This document shows positions 41,957 through 50,444 of a DNA stretch of 64,000 nt, piece by piece. The translations under genes and the position numbers were made by a program. The notes below the pieces were generated by a model. The model had not been told where the DNA came from. It did not search any database and saw only the letters and a program-made list of their open reading frames with translations. Source of the DNA: Candidatus Nitrosopumilus sp. (GTDB lineage Archaea; Thermoproteota; Nitrososphaeria; Nitrososphaerales; Nitrosopumilaceae); NCBI RefSeq assembly GCF_028278985.1, contig NZ_JANQTA010000018.1, positions 62,001 through 126,000 on the forward strand, written 5' to 3'. Position 1 is the stretch's first letter. The number at the start of each line of letters is the position of its first letter.

Positions 41957-43783
41957 CTAGCTTAATCTGGGTACGAAAATGTAGATAATTGCAATGATTT
42001 CAAGTCTCCCAAAAATCATCAAAAATCCCAATACAATTTTTGTTGCTGGGTCCGTATCAAAATCAATTACTCCTGCAGATAATCCTCCTGTTGTGATTAC
42101 TCCAGCTGCCTCAAAGAATGCATCTTGGAAGGGTACGTCTTCAATTGAAGCTAAATGTAAACCCGTTATTGCAGAAATAGTTGGGAATAAAGCAATAATG
42201 ATCAATGTTGAAGTGAGCTCTTTTTTTGTTTGAGTAGATAATTCTGCTCTTTTTACTTTGCTAAGTAATGCTCGAACATCTTTAAGGTGGAATAACCTGA
42301 AAATTTTCAATCCTCCTGCTGTTGAAAATCCACATCCTCCTATGAACATCAAAATAATTAGTATTGCGTGTGCTCCTCCATTTAATCCAGCTAGACTTTC
42401 TAGTTGTAGTCCTGCAGTAGTACTTGCTGAAACAGAATAAAATGCACTGTCCAATGGGTTTAATCCACTAATTCCCATAAACAACACAATTGCACTTCCT
42501 AAAATTGCAAAGTATACTAATACCTCTTTACCAAGCTTTGGTGCAAGGAATTTTTTCCTTACAAATGCATAGTGGAATGTAAATGGCAAAGCACCCAGGA
42601 TCATTGCTCCCATTAAGATTACTTCTTTTTGCCAACTAATGTCATCCAAAATTTGCGATGACGGTATGAATCCTCCTGTCGCCAGAGTACTCATTGCAAG
42701 TGAAAAATTATCTAAAATGTTAGCCTCTCCGAAGAAAAACAACAACATTGCAACAATTACAATGTATACTGCAAAAATTACAGTAATTGTTGAAAACAAT
42801 TCTTTCATGTGTAGTGTTCTTCCTGAAATGAAACCCCTCATTGATTGTAATTTTGATTCAGGATAGAATGCAGTAATAACTAGGTAAATGAAACTCATTC
42901 CTCCTACCATCTGAGTATAGCTACGATAGAATGTGAAACTCTGTGTTAAATTTTCAGGCTCATCAAATAATGAAATTCCACCTGTAGTAAATCCTGCAGC
43001 ACTAGAGAAAAATGCATTAGCAAATACCTCTACATTAGTCTCATCTGATGGAAATACGTACAGGTACGGGACTGTTCCAAATAATGAGAGCAAGAATAAA
43101 CTTGAAAACACTAGAATTGATGCCTGCTGAAGATTTAGGCTGGATTTTTCACCATATGAATTCAGAAAGAATCCTGTCACCAACAACAGGACAGTTGTAA
43201 GATAAATCCCCGTCGCAGTAACCGTATCTTCTAAAATTGTAGATACGATTGCAGGAACAAGTAAAAGGACACCTGCAAATTGTAAAACAAAACCCAAATT
43301 TCCTAAGACTGCCTTTACTGGTGGACTTAGTACTCTTGGTGAAACAGCTGTTGCATCTCGAATAATGTTTGCAATACTTGCCTGGAAAATCATTCCCACC
43401 ACTTGATTCTTTTTTGATAGTACTGGAAGCTTTCTAATGTGATTATCTCTCATCTTGTGTAATGCATCTTGTAATGTTGATTTTTCGTTAATAGTGACTA
43501 ATGGAGCTGACATGATATCTTTTAGAGTTGTAGCTTCTGCATAGACTGTTACATCACTAACTTTACTTAGAATATCTTCATCTGTTACAATTCCCACTGG
43601 AAGTTTTTCACTATCAGTAACAATGATGTCATCTGTTTCATAATGTCTTAACATTCGTGCAGCTTCTCTTGTTAGTGTATTTTCATTTAGTATCAGAACA
43701 TCTTTGTCCATGTATTCAGTAACATACTTACTAAGAACATACGAAACTGCCCGTTCTGGATTTGTAGACATTAAGCTACCCAT
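41957..43783 (-). CDS. trkH: TrkH-type K+ transporter subunit with N-terminal CBS domains
   Basis: A 608-residue protein. Residues about 20-145 are two CBS motifs (EYMDKDVLILNENTL, GIVTDEDILSKV; IMSAPLVTINEKST, KLPVLSKKNQVVGMIF), which bind adenine nucleotides. The rest is a TrkH/KtrB pore with repeated selectivity-filter segments of the SAAGFTTGG, STLATGGF, SASTTAGL and AAGVITTGG type. K+ (or Na+/K+) uptake is the expected role. Fusion of CBS to the pore subunit suggests direct gating by nucleotides. Confidence 0.9.
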   Translation of the reverse strand: MGSLMSTNPERAVSYVLSKYVTEYMDKDVLILNENTLTREAARMLRHYETDDIIVTDSEKLPVGIVTDEDILSKVSDVTVYAEATTLKDIMSAPLVTINEKSTLQDALHKMRDNHIRKLPVLSKKNQVVGMIFQASIANIIRDATAVSPRVLSPPVKAVLGNLGFVLQFAGVLLLVPAIVSTILEDTVTATGIYLTTVLLLVTGFFLNSYGEKSSLNLQQASILVFSSLFLLSLFGTVPYLYVFPSDETNVEVFANAFFSSAAGFTTGGISLFDEPENLTQSFTFYRSYTQMVGGMSFIYLVITAFYPESKLQSMRGFISGRTLHMKELFSTITVIFAVYIVIVAMLLFFFGEANILDNFSLAMSTLATGGFIPSSQILDDISWQKEVILMGAMILGALPFTFHYAFVRKKFLAPKLGKEVLVYFAILGSAIVLFMGISGLNPLDSAFYSVSASTTAGLQLESLAGLNGGAHAILIILMFIGGCGFSTAGGLKIFRLFHLKDVRALLSKVKRAELSTQTKKELTSTLIIIALFPTISAITGLHLASIEDVPFQDAFFEAAGVITTGGLSAGVIDFDTDPATKIVLGFLMIFGRLEIIAIIYIFVPRLS

Positions 43784-43876
43784 AGTTGGGGATTTTAAAT
43801 AATTTGGGGTTACGCAGTAGAATTGATCGTTAAAAAATTATTTACCTCTTTATGTTTGATCCAGAATTTTTGCTAT

Positions 43877-43884
43877 CTTTATAA
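43877..43884 (+). promoter_or_regulatory. TATA-like box for the BFN-domain gene
   Basis: CTTTATAA is centred 22 bases before ATG 43903 and 34 before ATG 43915. At the usual 26-base spacing transcription would begin near 43907, which slightly favours the second ATG. Confidence 0.5.
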
Positions 43885-43902
43885 GCACTGAGCCTGCAGT
43901 TT

Positions 43903-44343
43903 ATGCGTACGACGATGGATATTGATCAAGCACAAGAGCCTGATTATGAATCAGTCACAATTGATTATGTAGGGTTTGTAGACCCATATGCTGTTGAAGG
44001 GTTGGTAATTCTAAAAGCTGATAGTGGAAAAGAATTTCACATGCGTGCATTTTCTGGAGAAGTTGCAAGACATATCTCAAGTTTTGGTGAAACAGAATCC
44101 GAACAAGCTCCATCCATTTACAAAATGATAGAGGAGATTTGTGAAGAAAATGAACTAGTACTAGTTAAAGTCAAAATCTATGAGAGTGGTGAGGTATTGC
44201 GCTCGAATCTTTATTTTACTGGCAAAAAAGACTTGGTTTTAAGAAATTATAGAGCATCAGACGCAATGGCACTTGGAGCATATTACAAAATCCCCATTTT
44301 AGTAAGGAAAAATCTTCTAAAAGAGAGCATGGAAGCTGAATAA
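43903..44343 (+). CDS. BFN (DUF151) domain protein
   Basis: A 146-residue protein of the bifunctional-nuclease-like family: VEGLVILKADSGKEFHMRAFSGEVARHI, SIYKMIEEICEE, LVKVKIYESGEVLRSNLYF, and ASDAMALGAYYKIPILV. Plant and bacterial relatives have DNase/RNase activity or bind regulators, but the archaeal role is not established. The start may be the second ATG at 43915, judging from the TATA-like box. The 57-aa gene follows 39 bases later. Confidence 0.87.
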   Translation: MRTTMDIDQAQEPDYESVTIDYVGFVDPYAVEGLVILKADSGKEFHMRAFSGEVARHISSFGETESEQAPSIYKMIEEICEENELVLVKVKIYESGEVLRSNLYFTGKKDLVLRNYRASDAMALGAYYKIPILVRKNLLKESMEAE

Positions 44344-44382
44344 TTTAGAATAGTTTTTTGTATTGAAAGTTATTGAGAAATC

Positions 44383-44556
44383 ATGAGTGAACAAGAGCAA
44401 CTAATGGATAATCTACTAAATGTAGATCTTGAAATAATTGAATATGTGCGTGGCCTTCATGAGGCAAATTGGGACTCTGATTCACTAAAACAAAAGGTTG
44501 GAGACCTGCTAAAGATTAGAGATGAAATGGTTGCAAAACTAATGGATTCTACTTGA
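44383..44556 (+). CDS. Small acidic helical protein, 57 aa
   Basis: ATG-to-TGA frame 39 bases after the BFN gene on the same strand. The product is a helical acidic peptide (LMDNLLNVDLEIIEYVRGLH, DLLKIRDEMVAKLMDS). Likely co-transcribed with the BFN protein. No family recognised. Confidence 0.6.
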   Translation: MSEQEQLMDNLLNVDLEIIEYVRGLHEANWDSDSLKQKVGDLLKIRDEMVAKLMDST

Positions 44557-44599
44557 ATTATCTTACAATAAAATTGTGATTTACTAATCTCATCAATAA

Positions 44600-44776
44600 T
44601 TAATTTCTATCAAAAAATCCTTCTGGAAACTTTTTCTCAATTTTTAACAATTCTTCTTTGTATAGTTTGATTTTTTCATTATCGGGCTCTTTTGAATCTT
44701 CTAATTCCTGAATTTTTTTGAGCAGCGTTTTGTGTATGATAGAAAATTCTGGAAAATTTTTAGGAAGTCTTGACAT
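44600..44776 (-). CDS. Small helical protein, 58 aa
   Basis: Minus-strand frame from ATG at 44776 to TAA at 44600. The product (MSRLPKNFPEFSIIHKTLLK, then KIKLYKEELLKIEKKFPEGF) is basic and helical. Its start lies within 40 bases of the divergent secreted-protein start, so they share a promoter region. Function unknown. Confidence 0.52.
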   Translation of the reverse strand: MSRLPKNFPEFSIIHKTLLKKIQELEDSKEPDNEKIKLYKEELLKIEKKFPEGFFDRN

Positions 44777-44782
44777 ATCTAG

Positions 44783-44791
44783 ATTAAATAT
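44783..44791 (+). promoter_or_regulatory. TATA-like box for the secreted protein at 44812
   Basis: ATTAAATAT is centred about 25 bases before the GTG start at 44812 and supports that start codon. Confidence 0.45.
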
Positions 44792-44811
44792 GCGTCTTAC
44801 TAATACTAGCT

Positions 44812-45204
44812 GTGAAAATTCTTCTTTTACTTGGATTGATAATGTTTTCTGGAATAAGTGTTGCCTCAGCTGAGCCTGTTACTTCCCAATCAACAACACC
44901 TTCTAAAACTCACTTTGTTGATGAGCAGATAATGATCATGACTGATATCTCAAACAATCAAGATATTGTACAGGATTTTGCATATTTGACTCAAGTAACA
45001 AACGATGAAGGAGTTGTAATTTCCCTTTCTTGGTTAACTGGATCTTTGTCTCCAAGACAATCTTTTTCTCCTGCACAATCTTGGACTCCAACTGAATCTG
45101 GAATTTTCCACATTAAGGTATTTGTTTGGGAAAGCATTGATAATCCTGAAGCATTATCTCCTCCACTGTCTATGACAGTAGACGTTAGTGAAAGATTTTC
45201 TTAA
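44812..45204 (+). CDS. Secreted beta-sandwich protein, paralogue of 19194-19619
   Basis: A 130-residue protein starting GTG, with a signal peptide (KILLLLGLIMFSGISVASAE). The mature part matches the gene at 19194 in order: FVDEQI-I-TDISNNQ, FAYLTQVTNDEGVVISLSW, QSWTP and VFVWES. The two are paralogues about 25 kb apart on opposite strands. Exported; role unknown. Confidence 0.7.
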   Translation: MKILLLLGLIMFSGISVASAEPVTSQSTTPSKTHFVDEQIMIMTDISNNQDIVQDFAYLTQVTNDEGVVISLSWLTGSLSPRQSFSPAQSWTPTESGIFHIKVFVWESIDNPEALSPPLSMTVDVSERFS

Positions 45205-45341
45205 AAATTATCTTGCTTCATAATTCGGCAAACTCATCATCTATCAGTGATAGCTTAGTTTTGAGATTAATCATCAGCTATTATTTTTGAAAATTTCTAT
45301 GGTATATTGTTATCGCAAAACAGAACACTTTTGATTCTAGT

Positions 45342-45602
45342 ATGTGGAATGGTTTTATGGTTAATCTTGAGAAACTCTACAAAAAAGTTGCCTTACAAGT
45401 AATTGATAGGTGTCATGGAGGAATTAAAATTACAAAACACGGAAAAATTATCGAAGTCTATGATCCTAAACGCCATATTTGGAGCAAAGGATTAGCTGGA
45501 TTAGTCATTAAAGAAGAATGTAAAATTGCTAATCTTCGTGATTGGGAGATTGCAAATGTTAGAGGTTATGTCATTGATGAGTTACTTTCAAAATCTGACT
45601 AG
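45342..45602 (+). CDS. Small hypothetical protein, 86 aa
   Basis: A basic alpha/beta protein (KKVALQVIDRCHGGIKITKHGKII, IWSKGLAGLVIKEECKIANL). A start at ATG 45357 (MVNLEKLYKK) is also possible. No family recognised. It converges on the small zinc gene with 16 bases between stops. Confidence 0.55.
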   Translation: MWNGFMVNLEKLYKKVALQVIDRCHGGIKITKHGKIIEVYDPKRHIWSKGLAGLVIKEECKIANLRDWEIANVRGYVIDELLSKSD

Positions 45603-45618
45603 TATTCCACTTTTCTAA

Positions 45619-45882
45619 TCAAATGTGGTTCTTTAAGCATATGGTGTCATCTTTGAGCGATGATAATTCTACTTGTTTTAGATTGTAATTTGTAATCACA
45701 ATTAGCGCTTCACATCTTGTACACAAAATTGTCTTTCCATCAGATCTTTCTTCTCTAATGACGTTTTTTTCTAACCTGTCATCTTTCTGACATGTGGGAC
45801 ATAGTCTTGGTTCTTTTGAAATTATGATGATCTCTTTTACAAAAATCATCTTTCCCATGAATCTTGCAATTTTATTGCCCAA
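45619..45882 (-). CDS. Zinc-ribbon protein, about 87 aa
   Basis: CPTC and CTRC pairs 21 residues apart, with charged strands between them (RLEKNVIREERSDGKTIL), make a typical zinc ribbon. The first part is basic and hydrophobic (MGKMIFVKEIIIIS). ATG at 45858 or 45849 inside the frame are alternative starts. Function unknown. Confidence 0.62.
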   Translation of the reverse strand: MGNKIARFMGKMIFVKEIIIISKEPRLCPTCQKDDRLEKNVIREERSDGKTILCTRCEALIVITNYNLKQVELSSLKDDTICLKNHI

Positions 45883-46035
45883 AAAAGAGTTTGTAAGTCA
45901 ATTGGCATCAGCAATTTATCTTTGAGCGTCAAACCGTTTAATCACTCAAATCAAAATGAATGGTATTCAGTATATTTCCAATCTAACCAATTGACAAATG
46001 CATTAACAATTTAGAGAAAAATAATCTTTTTGCCA
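45883..46035. other. Intergenic region with a 9-bp inverted repeat
   Basis: GTCAATTGG (45897-45905) is repeated in reverse complement as CCAATTGAC (45987-45995). A nested TTTGAG (45920-45925) faces CTCAAA (45954-45959). It may be a hairpin in the 3' part of the ribbon-helix-helix transcript or a control site for the zinc-ribbon gene. Repeats of this size are expected by chance in a sequence this AT-rich. Confidence 0.3.
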
Positions 46036-46176
46036 CTAAAGTGATTCTCTAATGATGTCATTAACTGCTTTTGAATAACTATAGGTGGAATTTTGTTTCT
46101 GCATTTTTTTTGCTTGATATGATCTTATTTTTTTGTCTAAATCGTCTTCGATCATTATTGTTGCGCGTCTAACCAT
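46036..46176 (-). CDS. Ribbon-helix-helix-type small DNA-binding protein, 46 aa
   Basis: Minus-strand frame from ATG 46176 to TAG 46036. The opening MVRRATIMIEDDLDKKIRSY is a beta strand plus helix as in CopG/Arc proteins, then NSTYSYSKAVNDIIRESL is the second helix. Such proteins dimerise and repress promoters, often their own. The size is minimal for the fold. No partner toxin lies next to it. Confidence 0.68.
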   Translation of the reverse strand: MVRRATIMIEDDLDKKIRSYQAKKMQKQNSTYSYSKAVNDIIRESL

Positions 46177-46247
46177 GTTATGCAATTCATAAGTTCAGTA
46201 TTAATGCTAGTTAATAATTATCACAATTGATAATTACTTTTTGTCTA

Positions 46248-47348
46248 TTATGTAACTATCTCGTCTAATCTATCTTCTTCTTGAGCTCGTTTGATTTCCA
46301 TTGCAATTCTTCTTCCTACACCAAATGTAGTTCCATACTGATACTTTGTGTAAGGACTAGTTGTTGCAACAATTGGATTTCCTGGAACTCTTAAAGAGAC
46401 ATCATACACAATCAATTCTAAATCTTTTGTAATCACACTTTGCAATGAGAATGGACCGATAATTCCTGGTGCATATTCCCTTTTAGCTGCAGCCACAAAT
46501 TTGTCTCCCATTTTGATTACTTTTTCTAATAGGGATTCTCTGATGCTTGCTGGAGTGTGACCTACCTCAATATTTTGCAAATCCATGTTGATATCAAGCT
46601 GCTGTTGTGCAGGTAATGCATTATAATCGTGAATGTTTGTCTGTAATCTTCTTTCAATTCCAATAAAATCAACTTGGTCTGAAATTGGTGTATGAAAGAA
46701 ATTAAAATTCATGTATGTTCCAATTGCTAATTCTTCAATACTAGCAATCTCTAAATCTTTTCTTGCAATTATTCCTTGTTTGATTTTTTCTTCAGATTTT
46801 TCTTTATAGTCTTTGTAAGATGAAACGGTGAAAAATGCTCTCTCTAGTGGTCTGTTTTTTTCTTGAACCTTTACAATACATGGTTTGTTGATTCTCTTTG
46901 GGTCTTTGAATAATTTTGGATATTTGATCCTGGCTTTCTCTAGAAGATAATATTGTCCTTTTTTAGCTGTTCTCTCTTCGGCTTGGAATAATTTTCTATT
47001 TCCAAAAATTGGAACTTTGAAAGAATTTTCTAGAGTTTTGTATCCTAGATATACTGTAAGTGAGCGATGAGGAACAATTATTGTATTTGATTCTCTTAAC
47101 TCCTTTTGATATTTAGCTGAAGCCATATCTTTGAATTTGTTTAATACTATGATATTGTCTGCAATTCTTCCAAATCTTTGGTATGGTCCTTCTCTACCTT
47201 TTTGGCAAAATACTGTGGTCTCAAAGTCTTCATCTTTTGCACCGTCCATAATTTCTAGTGCAGAATGGCTTCCAAGAACACCAATTTTTACATCTGAATA
47301 ATCATTTACAATTTTTTTAATCTCAGAACTCTTTATCATGTAACTCAT
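46248..47348 (-). CDS. purP: PurP-type FAICAR synthetase (ATP-grasp)
   Basis: A 366-residue ATP-grasp ligase that joins formate to AICAR in the archaeal purine pathway. The recognised pattern includes GVLGSHSALEIMDGAKDE, PHRSLTVYLGYKTLEN, GNRKLFQAEER, YMNFNFFHTPISD, GHTPASIRESLLEKV and YAPGIIGPFSLQ. Length is typical. Translation could start at the first or the fourth codon (both ATG). Other purine genes of the window are at 50967-56005 and 59699. Confidence 0.93.
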   Translation of the reverse strand: MSYMIKSSEIKKIVNDYSDVKIGVLGSHSALEIMDGAKDEDFETTVFCQKGREGPYQRFGRIADNIIVLNKFKDMASAKYQKELRESNTIIVPHRSLTVYLGYKTLENSFKVPIFGNRKLFQAEERTAKKGQYYLLEKARIKYPKLFKDPKRINKPCIVKVQEKNRPLERAFFTVSSYKDYKEKSEEKIKQGIIARKDLEIASIEELAIGTYMNFNFFHTPISDQVDFIGIERRLQTNIHDYNALPAQQQLDINMDLQNIEVGHTPASIRESLLEKVIKMGDKFVAAAKREYAPGIIGPFSLQSVITKDLELIVYDVSLRVPGNPIVATTSPYTKYQYGTTFGVGRRIAMEIKRAQEEDRLDEIVT

Positions 47349-47459
47349 TGATGGGAGGAGCTAATATAGCTAATTTCTCATTTTTCAGATCGACTAAAAC
47401 ACAAGATATTTCTCAATCTTTTATTCAAGGAATATGTGCTGTATAATTTTGAACTTCAG

Positions 47460-47579
47460 ATGGCTGGAGTAATTTTACTAACTGCTATGGCAATAGGGGG
47501 AATCTCCTTGTGGATAAAAAGAAGACGGCAAAGACAGCAACTTGAATCTGCATCAGATGATGAATTTGCAAATATCTAG
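47460..47579 (+). CDS. Single-helix membrane micro-protein, 39 aa
   Basis: ATG-to-TAG frame encoding a hydrophobic helix (MAGVILLTAMAIGGISLWI), a basic KRRRQRQQ stop-transfer sequence and an acidic tail. This is a convincing small single-pass membrane protein with N-terminus outside. It is too short for family recognition. Confidence 0.55.
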   Translation: MAGVILLTAMAIGGISLWIKRRRQRQQLESASDDEFANI

Positions 47580-47636
47580 TGCCTTATTGCATATTATCTC
47601 TAATACATAAAATACAGTAATTTTCAATAATAGTTG

Positions 47637-48194
47637 TTGAGACTAATTGTTGCAATTACTGGCAGTACTGGGGTAATCTATGGAATCAGAATGCTTGAGA
47701 CATTGAAAAAACTCAATGTTGAAACCCACTTGGTAATTTCTGAATGGGGAGAAAAATGCATTTCAATGGAAACAGAACATTCTGTTGATTATGTAAAATC
47801 ACTTGCAATAACTGTATCTGATGAAAAAAATATGGCAGCAAGCGTTTCAAGTGGAACTCATAGAATTGATGGAATGATTGTAGCTCCATGCAGTATGAAA
47901 ACACTGTCTGCTATTGCAAATGGTTATGATGATACTCTAGTTGCAAGAGCAGCTGGTGTAACAATCAAGGAATCTAGAAAATTGGTATTGATGGTTCGTG
48001 AAACTCCTTTATCTGCAATTCATTTGGAAAACATGCTAAAACTTGCACGTCTTGGAATTGTAATTTTGCCACCTGTTACTGAATTTTATACAAAACCAAA
48101 ATCAATAGGTGATATTGTAAATCATGGTGTTGGAAAGTGTCTTGATCAATTTGATTTAGAGCACAATTTATACCCTCGATGGGGTTCTTTCTAA
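47637..48194 (+). CDS. ubiX: UbiX-family flavin prenyltransferase
   Basis: About 185 residues with the UbiX pattern: LIVAITGSTGVIYGIRMLE at the start (FMN-binding P-loop-like), then MIVAPCSMKTLSAIANGYDD, and the C-terminal KLVLMVRETPLSAIHLENML and VILPPVTEFY. It makes prenylated FMN for UbiD-type decarboxylases. In futalosine-pathway organisms a UbiX homologue (MqnM) supports the last menaquinone steps, fitting MqnE and MqnD here. TTG at 47637 gives the conserved MRLIV start; 47634 is the alternative. Confidence 0.92.
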   Translation: MRLIVAITGSTGVIYGIRMLETLKKLNVETHLVISEWGEKCISMETEHSVDYVKSLAITVSDEKNMAASVSSGTHRIDGMIVAPCSMKTLSAIANGYDDTLVARAAGVTIKESRKLVLMVRETPLSAIHLENMLKLARLGIVILPPVTEFYTKPKSIGDIVNHGVGKCLDQFDLEHNLYPRWGSF

Positions 48195-48201
48195 GATACC
48201 A

Positions 48202-48627
48202 TTGACAACATTTTCGTTAGAAAAAATAATTTCAGCTAATAGAGATTCTGTATTTGAGATTTTTTCAAATTATGAAAACTATCAAAAGATATTTCCTCAA
48301 CATTATCCTTCAATTCGAATACGTTCTGTAAGGGATAATGTGGCAGTAGTTGAAGAACATGTCAATTTTGGATCTGAAGAATTTCTTATTATGGCAAAAC
48401 ATGTTTCAAACAAATCTGCATTGCATGAAGTATTTGTCATTGGCGGTGATATCAAAGGAAGTTATTTCAAGCAACAATTCGTTGATCTTCCTCAAGGAAC
48501 AAAGGTAATTGTAGATGTTCAACTAAAATTTGGAAAACTAAAAATCAAAAAATTATTTGGTGCAAGCAAATATGCTCAATATTATGAAGATATTCTAAAT
48601 GATTTTGTAAAAATGTGCGAAAACTAG
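48202..48627 (+). CDS. SRPBCC/START-like protein, 141 aa
   Basis: Starts TTG at 48202 (MTTFSLEKIISANRDSVFEIFSNYENYQKIFPQHYPSI), the standard coenzyme-Q-binding/START-like opening. Strands around RSVRDNVAVVEEHVNFG and VDVQLKFG and a C-terminal helix (YYEDILNDFVKM) follow. Members bind lipids or quinones. It lies 7 bases after ubiX, so a role in quinone handling is a reasonable guess. It shares CTAG at 48624-48627 with the tatA stop. Confidence 0.78.
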   Translation: MTTFSLEKIISANRDSVFEIFSNYENYQKIFPQHYPSIRIRSVRDNVAVVEEHVNFGSEEFLIMAKHVSNKSALHEVFVIGGDIKGSYFKQQFVDLPQGTKVIVDVQLKFGKLKIKKLFGASKYAQYYEDILNDFVKMCEN

Positions 48628-48830
48628 TCTGTTTTTGCTTCTTTATCTTTAAAGTCTTTGAGTTCTTTTTCGCCTTCGATTTTCCCTTTCTCAAATTCAC
48701 CTTTTGCCTTACCAAAAGTCTTGGCTAGTTCTGGAATCTTTTTTGCTCCAAAAATCAATACTACTGCAATGATTATGATGAAGATCCATTCTTGACCTGC
48801 GATAAAGTTGGCTAGATTCAGTCCTAACAT
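48624..48830 (-). CDS. tatA: Twin-arginine translocase subunit TatA
   Basis: A 68-residue protein with one membrane helix (about 14-28), the hinge FGAKKIPELAKTFGKAKGEF with the conserved Phe-Gly, an amphipathic helix and a charged tail. It forms the protein-conducting part of the Tat pathway, which exports folded proteins such as cofactor-containing enzymes. It is 27 bases downstream of tatC; the two form an operon. Confidence 0.95.
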   Translation of the reverse strand: MLGLNLANFIAGQEWIFIIIIAVVLIFGAKKIPELAKTFGKAKGEFEKGKIEGEKELKDFKDKEAKTD

Positions 48831-48857
48831 TATGCTTCTTATTCACCAAATTTGGAT

Positions 48858-49649
48858 TTAAGTGTTCAACTTTTGGCGCTCTTTACGCTCAATGATGATC
48901 ATGCCTGCTGTGTACAGTGCTATCATTGGTCCTGCAATAAACCACATTGTAACACCACTTCCATCTGGTGTTATGACTGCTCCAAAAATTACTATTGCAA
49001 CAATTGCATATCTGATATTTTTTCTCCAAAAATTAGAATCAACCATACCTGAAGCTGAAATTGCATACATTACTAGGGGTAATTGAAATGAAAATCCAAA
49101 TGCTAACAAAAATTGCAAAACAAATGTTACAAAGTCAATTACATTCAGAAATGTAACTAGTCCTGCTGATTCACCATATCTATACAAAAATTCTAAGATG
49201 TATGGAACTACTAAATTATAAGAAAAAACACATCCTGCAGCAAACAAACCTATTGCTGGCAATGAAATACTTCTACTAACATTGATTTCATGTTCTTTTA
49301 ATGCTGGTTTGATAAATCCTACAAATTCTTTAACTATCATTGGCATTCCAACTACTAATCCAACTAATGCAGCAATGTAGACTTGTGCAAAAAATGCTTG
49401 ACCTGGTGCAGTTTGAATTAATTGCACATCTTGTGGTACAAGGTTATCTTTCATATGATTAGTAATCTGTGCTGCAATGTTATCCATTGGTTGTGGTGTT
49501 GGATAATACAATGTAATCTGACCAAGATGAATTGGTTCTGCATGAAATGTTAGGATGAATGCTGTAATCACTCCGATAACAATTACAACTCGAAGTAGAC
49601 GCTTTCGCAATTCTTCTAAATGTTGATTAAAACCTTCCAACTCAGACAT
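48858..49649 (-). CDS. tatC: Twin-arginine translocase subunit TatC
   Basis: A 263-residue protein with six membrane helices. The family start MSELEGFNQHLEELRKRLL and the conserved GLVVGMPMIVKEFVGFIKPAL and FAAGCVFSYNLVVPYILEFL segments are present. TatC recognises the twin-arginine signal. With TatA it completes a minimal archaeal Tat system. Confidence 0.96.
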   Translation of the reverse strand: MSELEGFNQHLEELRKRLLRVVIVIGVITAFILTFHAEPIHLGQITLYYPTPQPMDNIAAQITNHMKDNLVPQDVQLIQTAPGQAFFAQVYIAALVGLVVGMPMIVKEFVGFIKPALKEHEINVSRSISLPAIGLFAAGCVFSYNLVVPYILEFLYRYGESAGLVTFLNVIDFVTFVLQFLLAFGFSFQLPLVMYAISASGMVDSNFWRKNIRYAIVAIVIFGAVITPDGSGVTMWFIAGPMIALYTAGMIIIERKERQKLNT

Positions 49650-49679
49650 TGGGTATCTTTGTTTTCTAATCTATATCAA

Positions 49680-50147
49680 TTATGTGGGAATTGGCAATAA
49701 TTTTGCTTCTGGGAGACCAGCCTCTTTGAGTTGCTCCTGAGTAATTCCTTCAAATTCTAATGAAATAATGGCTTTGGTGTTAAATTTAGTCTCCATCTCT
49801 TTTGCCAAATTACCAATCTCTTTACTTGCATAGATTTGCTTTGAATCTTTTAAGAAAATTCGTTCACCTTTCTCCATCTCTTTTCCATCAAACTTTCCTT
49901 GCAAGAAACTGGTAATTGCTGGCAATTCTTTTCTGTCTATGTTATTGTGGAAATAACAGATTCCTTTAACTGATTCATAGTCAAATGCAGTTCCATTTCT
50001 ATACATGAATACTCCAATAAAATGAGCCTCGTCTTCAGGTTCTCTGATGCATTTTATTTCCCAATTCAATAATTTAGATTCATCATAGGAAAATCCATCC
50101 ATCTCATCTGCTGTAAGTTTCCAATATCGTGATCTTCCTTTAGCCAT
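49680..50147 (-). CDS. Hypothetical protein, 155 aa
   Basis: A mixed alpha/beta protein. It starts at the internal ATG (MAKGRSRYWKLTADEMDGF); the upstream extension to 50210 adds a less protein-like stretch. It contains KLLNWEIKCIREPEDEAHFIGVFMY and EKGERIFLKDSKQIYASKE. No family recognised. It is upstream of tatC with 30 bases between them on the same strand, so it may head the Tat operon. Confidence 0.6.
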   Translation of the reverse strand: MAKGRSRYWKLTADEMDGFSYDESKLLNWEIKCIREPEDEAHFIGVFMYRNGTAFDYESVKGICYFHNNIDRKELPAITSFLQGKFDGKEMEKGERIFLKDSKQIYASKEIGNLAKEMETKFNTKAIISLEFEGITQEQLKEAGLPEAKLLPIPT

Positions 50148-50247
50148 AATGTAATATTGTAAATTAATCTGATATAAATTCCAATATCTAGGGCTAACCG
50201 TCATTTTCAAAGTTATTTCTTTAATATCTGATCAACGTAGTAGTCTC

Positions 50248-50403
50248 ATGGGTGACAGAATTACTGTCGTATTGGATTCTACAAATATCGAAAAATTACG
50301 TAGTATTCAAGCCAAAATGATCAAATCTTCACCAAAATCTGTGAGTTTCTCTCATGTGGTGAATATTGTTGTCAGTGAAGGCCTGAAAAAATTCAGAGCA
50401 TAA
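50248..50403 (+). CDS. Ribbon-helix-helix-type small protein, 51 aa
   Basis: ATG-to-TAA frame. The opening MGDRITVVLDSTNIEKLRSIQ is strand plus helix, and SVSFSHVVNIVVSEGLKKF is the second helix, as in CopG/Arc DNA-binding dimers. Normal minimal size. The gene at 50445 starts 41 bases later and may be co-transcribed. Confidence 0.68.
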   Translation: MGDRITVVLDSTNIEKLRSIQAKMIKSSPKSVSFSHVVNIVVSEGLKKFRA

Positions 50404-50444
50404 TAAAGAAACAAAAACTGTTGTCGTATAATCTTACTGCTAGT

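Noticed and set aside
45241..45253. CTATCAGTGATAG near-palindrome
   Set aside because: It is a short AT-rich symmetry about 90 bases before the nearest start, with no repeat of the half-site.
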